12,869 nucleotides of DNA. Source: Pedobacter sp. GTDB lineage: Bacteria > Bacteroidota > Bacteroidia > Sphingobacteriales > Sphingobacteriaceae. This document shows, piece by piece, positions 7,837-12,869 of the stretch; the first letter of the stretch is position 1, and the number at the start of each line of letters is the position of its first letter. The position numbers were made by a program, and so were the translations under genes. Location: assembly GCA_028287885.1 (NCBI GenBank), contig JAQBOT010000161.1, positions 1 to 12,869 of the forward strand, written 5' to 3'. The notes below the pieces were generated by a model that made no database searches, was not told the DNA's origin, and worked only from the letters and a program-made list of their open reading frames with translations.

Positions 7837-9168
7837 CTAGGCCAACAACTTAGTGATGGCCTCTTTTACTTTCTCAAAATTAAACTGGCCACGTACATCG
7901 GCCATCATGCCCGCAATTTCAGTGTTGCAGAGATTTCCGATGCTTCCTTCGTGTGTATGATTTATGGTTGTTTCCGGATTGAAAGTTCCGTTTTCAATCG
8001 TCTCCCCTACCACTTTATAGGCCTCCCTAAATGGAATTCCTTTTAATGCAAGGGCATTCACAACCTCTACGCTAAACAAGTATGCATACTTTTTGTCCGA
8101 TAAAATGTTGTCTTTAAGTTCAATATGCTGTAACATATACGTTGCCATCTCCAGGCATTCGTTCAAAGAATTCATCGCGGGAAACAGACTTTCTTTAAGC
8201 AATTGCAAATCCCTGTGGTATCCGGAAGGCAAATTGGTCGTCATCATGGCGATCTCGTTCGGCAATGCCTGAATCTTATTGCATCTGGAGCGGATAAGCT
8301 CAAATACATCAGGGTTCTTTTTATGCGGCATAATGCTCGATCCTGTCGTCAATTCTGCAGGGAAGCTGATGAAAGCAAAGTTCTGATTTATAAACAGGCA
8401 TACATCCATGGACAACTTCGCAAGCGTTGCAGCAATAGAAGACATCGCTTGTGCAAGGATACGTTCCGTTTTCCCCCTGCCCATCTGTGCGTAAACCACG
8501 TTGTAATTCAAACTTTCGAAGCCCAAAAGCTCGGTTGTCATGGTCCGGTTTAATGGAAAAGACGATCCATAGCCTGCAGCAGAGCCCAGTGGATTCTTGT
8601 TGCAGATCTTCCATGCCGCAAGCATCAGCTCTAAATCGTCGACCAGGCTTTCTGCGTAAGCTCCAAACCAAAGGCCAAATGAAGAAGGCATCGCGATCTG
8701 AAGGTGCGTATATCCAGGTAAAAGCTTGTCTTTGTGGGCGTTACTTAAGGTAATCAATTGTGTAAACAACGACTCCGTGTTTCCAACCATTTCTTCAATG
8801 CGGTGACGAAAAAACAATTTTAAGTCCACAAGAACCTGGTCGTTGCGGGAGCGGCCACTATGAATCTTCTTGCCAGCTTCTCCAATACGTTGTGTCAAAA
8901 GCCACTCCACTTGGGAGTGTACATCCTCAACCGCATCTTCGATAACAAATTCACCAGCTTCTATTTCCTTGTAGATGTTTTTCAACTCAACTTGAATGCT
9001 GTCTAGTTCGTCGCTGCTTAATAAGCCAATACTTTCAAGCATCTCTACATGGGCCAATGAACCAAGTACATCAAATGCTGCCATTTGCAGATCCAATTCC
9101 CGGTCTTGTCCTACTGTAAAGGTTTCAATGTCCTTGTTAACGTCTACGTTCTTTTGCCAGATTTTCAT
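7837..9168 (-). CDS. argH: Argininosuccinate lyase
   Basis: Cleaves argininosuccinate to arginine and fumarate, the last step of arginine synthesis in the cytosol. The 443 residues agree with the family. Motifs in order are EDVHSQVEWLL (81-91), HSGRSRNDQ (103-111), GYTHLQ (152-157) with the catalytic-region His, NPLGSAAGYG (192-201), and the superfamily signature GSSIMPHKKNPDVFE (276-290) on the mobile loop with the catalytic Ser. All key residues are present. The start codon is preceded by an A-rich leader and a 191-base spacer separates it from the deacylase gene, so it may have its own promoter as well as readthrough. Confidence 0.97.
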   Translation of the reverse strand: MKIWQKNVDVNKDIETFTVGQDRELDLQMAAFDVLGSLAHVEMLESIGLLSSDELDSIQVELKNIYKEIEAGEFVIEDAVEDVHSQVEWLLTQRIGEAGKKIHSGRSRNDQVLVDLKLFFRHRIEEMVGNTESLFTQLITLSNAHKDKLLPGYTHLQIAMPSSFGLWFGAYAESLVDDLELMLAAWKICNKNPLGSAAGYGSSFPLNRTMTTELLGFESLNYNVVYAQMGRGKTERILAQAMSSIAATLAKLSMDVCLFINQNFAFISFPAELTTGSSIMPHKKNPDVFELIRSRCNKIQALPNEIAMMTTNLPSGYHRDLQLLKESLFPAMNSLNECLEMATYMLQHIELKDNILSDKKYAYLFSVEVVNALALKGIPFREAYKVVGETIENGTFNPETTINHTHEGSIGNLCNTEIAGMMADVRGQFNFEKVKEAITKLLA

Positions 9169-9254
9169 TCTGTTTATTGTTTATTTAGCTGAACAACCAA
9201 AGGCTATATTGGGCAGTACAGCCCTATCGACAGTTGTTGCTAGCAATTATAATT

Positions 9255-9280
9255 CTTTACAGGCATCACGAATTGTAAAG
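9255..9280. promoter_or_regulatory. Inverted repeat in the argH leader
   Basis: CTTTAC (9255-9260) and GTAAAG (9275-9280) form a 6-bp dyad with a 14-base centre. It lies directly downstream of the putative -7 element for argH, where it could be an operator or a leader hairpin. A 10-base palindrome AATTATAATT (9245-9254) adjoins it. The sequence does not clearly match the classical ArgR box, so assignment to an arginine regulator is speculative. Confidence 0.35.
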
Positions 9281-9287
9281 CTTTCTG

Positions 9288-9295
9288 CAAAAATA
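9288..9295 (-). promoter_or_regulatory. Possible -7 promoter element for argH
   Basis: Read on the minus strand, these bases are TATTTTTG followed by CA, matching the Bacteroidota TAnnTTTG consensus. The element sits about 120 bases before the argH ATG in the only sizeable gap of the arginine cluster. A -33 TTG is not evident. The AT-rich setting makes a chance match possible. Confidence 0.45.
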
Positions 9296-9359
9296 GCATA
9301 ATAACTATGGAAATGTGCAGCTAAGTAAATAGGTGACTGGTGGTGAATGCATGTCATTG

Positions 9360-10427
9360 CTACCGCCTTTGAATCACCGGCTTCAGCAGCTCTATGTACA
9401 AACGTACACCCTCAAATACTTCATCCACATAGACATATTCGTCTGCCATATGTGAACGAGCAGAATCACCCGGGCCAACTTTAACAGAAGGTATACTAAG
9501 CAATGCCTGGTCAGAAGTTGTAGGCGACCCATAAGTTGTTCTGCCAAGAGAAAGACCAGATACAACGATCGAATGTGATTTATCGATCGAAGAAGGCTTC
9601 AAACGCGTGGATCTCGGCTCAACATCGCAGCCCACATTCGACTTAATTGTAGCAAGTACCTCTTCATTTGTGTAGGCATCCGTAACCCGTACATCAACTG
9701 TAAATGTGCACTCGGCAGGCACTACATTGTGCTGAGAACCTGCATTGATAATCGTTACCGACATCTTCAAAGGGCCAAACAGTTCTGAAACCTTAGGAAA
9801 CCGGTAACTTTTAAACCATTCGATATCTTTCAGCGCCTTGTAAATGGCATTATCGCCTTCTTCACGTGCTGCATGACCGGCCTTTCCATGTGCCGTACAA
9901 TCAAGTACCATCAATCCGCGCTCAGCGATCGCAAGGTTCATCAATGTCGGCTCGCCAACAATAGCAAAATCAAGGGTTCCTAATTCCGGTAGTATACATT
10001 CAAGCCCGTTGGTTCCTGAAATCTCTTCTTCCGCAGTGGCAGCCAGGCAGATGTTGTAAGTCAGATTTTCTGAAGCGTGAAAATATAGGAAAGCAGCAAT
10101 TAATGATACCAGGCATCCCCCCGCATCGTTGCTACCAAGGCCATAAAGCCTTCCATCTACCACATCCGGACTATATGGATCTCGTGTGTATCCAGAGTTT
10201 GGCTTTACGGTATCGTGGTGTGAATTGAGAAGCAGGGTTGGCTTACCAGCATCAAAATACTGATTATACGCCCAGACATTGTTGCCTTTATGATGTGTCT
10301 GAACACCTCTGCTATTCAGAAAATCAGTAATCACATTTGCTGTATTTTCTTCTTCTTTACTGAAGGATGGCGTGGCAATCAACAACTTCAATAACGAAAC
10401 AGCATCATTCTGCAGTTTTTCCATCAT
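9360..10427 (-). CDS. argE: M20 family metallo-hydrolase, N-acyl-citrulline/ornithine deacylase (ArgE-like)
   Basis: M20 zinc peptidases of the ArgE/DapE type remove N-acyl groups. In pathways using N-acylornithine carbamoyltransferase the substrate is N-acylcitrulline and the product citrulline. The 355-residue protein shows the metal site: NSHHDTV (68-74, His and Asp), GSNDAGG (98-104, bridging Asp), TAEEE (131-135, base and ligand Glu) and GEPT (158-161). The C-terminal SHMADEYV supplies the last His. The lid/dimerisation domain begins near HGKAGHA (180-186). Two adjacent ATG codons (10427 and 10424) could serve as start. It is 3 bases from the proC-like stop, indicating tight cotranscription. 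Family is sure; the acyl group removed (acetyl or succinyl) is inferred from ArgF'. Confidence 0.88.
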   Translation of the reverse strand: MMEKLQNDAVSLLKLLIATPSFSKEEENTANVITDFLNSRGVQTHHKGNNVWAYNQYFDAGKPTLLLNSHHDTVKPNSGYTRDPYSPDVVDGRLYGLGSNDAGGCLVSLIAAFLYFHASENLTYNICLAATAEEEISGTNGLECILPELGTLDFAIVGEPTLMNLAIAERGLMVLDCTAHGKAGHAAREEGDNAIYKALKDIEWFKSYRFPKVSELFGPLKMSVTIINAGSQHNVVPAECTFTVDVRVTDAYTNEEVLATIKSNVGCDVEPRSTRLKPSSIDKSHSIVVSGLSLGRTTYGSPTTSDQALLSIPSVKVGPGDSARSHMADEYVYVDEVFEGVRLYIELLKPVIQRR

Positions 10428-10430
10428 AAG

Positions 10431-11249
10431 TTATTCTTTTTTATACAACTCGCCGGCCTTAGTCGCAGACAGTTTTATGCCTTTTATCAACGATGAACTA
10501 AATCCGTTATGTTCCATTTCGTTCAAGCCAGCAATGGTACAACCTTTTGGAGACGTAACCTTGTCAATTTCCTGCTCCGGATGGGATTGCATCTGCAACA
10601 ACAGATCAGCAGCACCTTTGGCCGTTTGCACTGCCATTTTCAGGGCATCTTCCGCATGGAAACCGATCTCTACACCACCTTGAGATGCAGCACGGATTGC
10701 ACGAAGGAAAAACGCAATTCCACACGCACATAATGCCGTTGCAGAAGTCATTAGGTCTTCATTGATCTTCACCGCAGATCCTACAGTTTCAAACATCCGA
10801 ATAACCTGCTGAAGATTTGTATCCTCTGCATTGTCGGTAGCTACACAGGTCATTGATTGTCCAATAGCAATTGCCGTATTCGGCATTGCCCGTACCACCT
10901 GCAATCCAGGCGAAAGCTTAGCGCGGATATCCGCGCAACTAACTCCTGAAGCGACAGAAATGACCAGATGTTTATTCACATCAATAACGCCACTAATCTG
11001 TTCCAGCAAACTATTTAACTGCTGCGGTAAAACCGATAATACGATAATGTCTGCCTTTGCAACAACCGCTGCATTATCTACAGATACATCAAAGCCCTGC
11101 TCAGAAAAAACACTTAATGCATCAATATTGCGCCTGGTTAAACTGATCTGCCCGGGGCTCGAGAAATTAGACTTAACAAGTCCCTTTGCCAATGAAGTAC
11201 CAATATTTCCACTTCCTAAGATCGCGATGTTACCACTGAATTCTGCCAT
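10431..11249 (-). CDS. proC: Pyrroline-5-carboxylate reductase family protein, atypical motifs
   Basis: P5C reductases make proline from pyrroline-5-carboxylate with NAD(P)H. The 272 residues match the family. The Rossmann motif is GSGNIG at 12-17, and the C-terminal dimer domain is complete. Three conserved segments deviate: RAMPNTAIA (120-128) where RAMPNTPA is usual, ATALCACGIAF (170-180) where xALSGSGPAY is usual, and VTSPKGCTIAGL (231-242) where VTSPGGTTIAGL is usual. The Thr of the last motif is kept. It lies 2 bases from argB and 3 bases from the deacylase, inside the arginine operon. It may be an ordinary ProC, a lineage-specific variant, or an enzyme acting on a related imine or semialdehyde. 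The family call is firm; the substrate is less so. Confidence 0.8.
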   Translation of the reverse strand: MAEFSGNIAILGSGNIGTSLAKGLVKSNFSSPGQISLTRRNIDALSVFSEQGFDVSVDNAAVVAKADIIVLSVLPQQLNSLLEQISGVIDVNKHLVISVASGVSCADIRAKLSPGLQVVRAMPNTAIAIGQSMTCVATDNAEDTNLQQVIRMFETVGSAVKINEDLMTSATALCACGIAFFLRAIRAASQGGVEIGFHAEDALKMAVQTAKGAADLLLQMQSHPEQEIDKVTSPKGCTIAGLNEMEHNGFSSSLIKGIKLSATKAGELYKKE

Positions 11250-11251
11250 AT

Positions 11252-12037
11252 CTATTTAATTAATCGGGTTCCCTTATTTTCAGACGCTTTAAGCAGTTCG
11301 TCGGCATGGCCGATATAAACTTCTTTCACGCCGCTTTTTATAGCTTCAAAGGCATTATGCAATTTAGGGATCATTCCGCCTGAAACAACGCCCTCGGCCT
11401 GTAAACTTTCAAATTCATCCATGCGGATTTCTGAGACAATCGAATTGTCGTCTTCCACATCCCGCAATACGCCTCTTTTTTCAAAGCAATACATTAATGT
11501 GGTATCGTAAACAGCAGACATGGCTACCGCAATTGCCGAAGCCACCGTGTCTGCATTCGTATTTAACAGCTGCGTATCGCCATCGTGTGTGATGGCACAA
11601 AATACAGGGACCAAGTCCGCTTCAAGCAACTTGTTTATTGTGCCAACACCGATAGAATTTTCATCCAGATCGCCCACAAAGCCGTAGTCAATGGTCTTAA
11701 CTGGCCGCTTAACCGCCTTAATGGTATTCCCATCAGCCCCGGTTAAGCCGATCGCATTGCAGCTCCGAGCCTGTAACTGAGCGACGATATTCTTATTGAT
11801 CAAACCTGCATAAGCCATCGTTACGATGCGCAAGGTATGGATATCTGTGATCCTCCTGCCATCTACCATCTTTGCTTCCACGCCCATGGATATACCCAGG
11901 TCCGTAGCAACTTTTCCTCCACCATGAACCAGGATCTTATCCCCTGCCAAGGCAGAAAAATCTTCTAGAAAGTAATGCAGATTCTCCGAGTTGTCGATCA
12001 CATTACCCCCTATTTTCACAATGGTCAGTGGCTTCAT
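11252..12037 (-). CDS. argB: N-acetylglutamate (or N-succinylglutamate) kinase
   Basis: Phosphorylates the gamma-carboxyl of N-acylglutamate, the second step of arginine synthesis. The 261-residue amino-acid-kinase-fold protein has KIGGNVI (8-14) with the phosphate-binding Lys, HGGGK (38-42), and DGRRITD (59-65), whose second Arg corresponds to the substrate-binding Arg of E. coli NGLRVTD. It also has LLNTNADTVASA (157-168) and GGMIPK (220-225) with the ATP-side Lys. It lacks the N-terminal helix of arginine-inhibited hexameric kinases, like the E. coli dimeric type. The gene lies 10 bases after argF' and 2 bases before the proC-like gene. Given the ArgF' specificity residue, the natural substrate may be N-succinylglutamate; that is inference. 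Confidence 0.93.
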   Translation of the reverse strand: MKPLTIVKIGGNVIDNSENLHYFLEDFSALAGDKILVHGGGKVATDLGISMGVEAKMVDGRRITDIHTLRIVTMAYAGLINKNIVAQLQARSCNAIGLTGADGNTIKAVKRPVKTIDYGFVGDLDENSIGVGTINKLLEADLVPVFCAITHDGDTQLLNTNADTVASAIAVAMSAVYDTTLMYCFEKRGVLRDVEDDNSIVSEIRMDEFESLQAEGVVSGGMIPKLHNAFEAIKSGVKEVYIGHADELLKASENKGTRLIK

Positions 12038-12047
12038 GGCTTTAGTG

Positions 12048-12869
12048 TTAAGGTTTTATATCTTGTAAAAGCTTCTTCAAAACGGCTTGAGCCGCCCACA
12101 AACGGTTGCCTGCTTCTTGAATCACCAATGAGTTGGGTCCGTCTAAGATCTCCGAAGACAGTTCCAAATCACGCCTTACTGGCAAACAATGCATAACTTT
12201 TGCATCATTGGTAAGCTTTAATTTCTCATTGTTTAACATCCAGCCCTCTGGAAATGGAAGGATCTTTCCATATTCTTTATAGCTCGACCAGTTTTTTACA
12301 TAGATGTAATCCGCGTCAGCCAGAGCCTCCTCTAAATTGTGTTCGATGGTTGCACCCGCGGTAAAAGCCTCACTTAGCTCATATCCTTCAGGCTGTACAA
12401 TCGTAAAATCAACCATGTCAAGTTCCTGTGCCTTACACATCCATTCTGCAAATGAATTTGGAACAGCTTGTGGCAAGGCTTTAACATGTGGTGCCCAGGC
12501 CAATACAACCTTAGGTTTCCCAACACCTTTCCAAGTCTCTTTTATGGTTACCAAGTCTGCAAAACTTTGTAATGGATGCCTGGTTGCGCTCTCCAGACTT
12601 ACAACAGGCACCCCGCAGAACTCTATAAACTTCTTAAAGAAATCCTCATTGTAATCTTCTTCCCGGTCAATCAGCTTTGGAAAGGACCTTAAACCCAAAA
12701 TATCGCAGTACTGACCCATCACAGCTGCAGCTTCACGGATGTGCTCCACCGTACTACCGTTCATCACAACACCGTCCCTGGTTTCCAATGCCCAGCCATC
12801 TTTGTCCATATTCATCACCATCACAGTCATGCCCAGGTTAATTGCTGCTTTTTGTGTACTTAGCCGCGT
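12048..12869 (-). CDS. argF': N-succinyl- or N-acetylornithine carbamoyltransferase, 5' end cut by window
   Basis: Transfers the carbamoyl group from carbamoyl phosphate to N-acylornithine. The frame is open to the window edge: 13 codons reading TRLSTQKAAINLG precede the first visible Met at 12830. This is the end of the carbamoyl-phosphate motif SxRTRxS, so that Met is internal and roughly 45-50 residues are missing. Further motifs, numbered from the Met at 12830, are ATRHPLQSFADL (82-93) and HCLPVRR (214-220). LPQAVPNSFAEW (119-130) is a signature shared, from memory, with Bacteroides fragilis N-succinylornithine transcarbamylase. The acyl-selectivity position (Pro in the B. fragilis enzyme, Glu in the Xanthomonas acetyl enzyme) is Val here, in GSTVEH. 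This favours the succinyl form. It is the most upstream arginine gene visible. Confidence 0.92.
   Translation of the reverse strand, partial: TRLSTQKAAINLGMTVMVMNMDKDGWALETRDGVVMNGSTVEHIREAAAVMGQYCDILGLRSFPKLIDREEDYNEDFFKKFIEFCGVPVVSLESATRHPLQSFADLVTIKETWKGVGKPKVVLAWAPHVKALPQAVPNSFAEWMCKAQELDMVDFTIVQPEGYELSEAFTAGATIEHNLEEALADADYIYVKNWSSYKEYGKILPFPEGWMLNNEKLKLTNDAKVMHCLPVRRDLELSSEILDGPNSLVIQEAGNRLWAAQAVLKKLLQDIKP

Noticed and set aside
8203..8671. Overlapping open frames within argH on both strands
   Set aside because: They are shadow frames of argH, which has all catalytic motifs in its own frame.
9341..9356. TGAAT-type half site resembling an arginine repressor box near the end of the deacylase gene
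   Set aside because: Only one half matches the classical ArgR box and the spacing is wrong, so it is not listed as a feature.
12828..12830. ATG at 12830 as the start of argF'
   Set aside because: The 13 codons before it encode the conserved TRLSTQKAAINLG segment, so this Met is internal.

Overview
The window looks like a chromosomal segment of a Bacteroidota bacterium, probably of the Sphingobacteriaceae type (Pedobacter or Mucilaginibacter-like). The evidence is the set of gene families, A-rich leaders instead of Shine-Dalgarno sites, a TAnnTTTG-type promoter element ahead of prfC, and an arginine cluster built on an N-acylornithine carbamoyltransferase with a proC-like gene between argB and the M20 deacylase. 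The lineage call is an inference from gene content. No tRNA, rRNA, IS element, prophage or CRISPR array was seen.

Layout. Positions 1-1963 (+) hold a housekeeping run: a 5'-truncated yicC, gmk and nadD, spaced 15-17 bases apart. Convergent to it, at 2154-2867 (-), is an RsmI-like SAM-dependent methyltransferase. The gap between nadD and that gene is filled by about ten degenerate 18-26-base tandem repeats that run into the 3' end of the methyltransferase. A 300-base divergent spacer then leads to a secreted, Trp/Tyr-rich YXWGXW/DUF6600-type protein (3168-4703, +) with a long Gln/Arg repeat tail and its own terminator. Next is prfC (release factor 3, 4814-6394, +) with a recognisable promoter. 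A perfect 21-bp hairpin at 6443-6487 separates prfC from the convergent minus-strand genes.

The right half (12869 down to 6559, all minus strand) is an arginine biosynthesis cluster. In transcription order it is argF' (cut by the window end), argB, proC-like, argE-like M20 deacylase, a 191-base spacer with a possible promoter, argH, and a class I/II aminotransferase. The logic is the linear N-acyl route: ArgB phosphorylates N-acylglutamate, ArgF' carbamoylates N-acylornithine, the M20 enzyme removes the acyl group to give citrulline, and ArgH releases arginine from argininosuccinate. argC, argD and argG are not in the window and could lie beyond 12869. The residue at the known acyl-specificity position of ArgF' is Val, not Glu, which favours succinylated intermediates as in Bacteroides.

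I found no new defence, mobile or secretion system here. The items most worth a second look are the acyl specificity of the arginine route, the atypical motifs of the ProC-like protein, the intergenic repeat array, and the promoter/inverted repeat ahead of argH.
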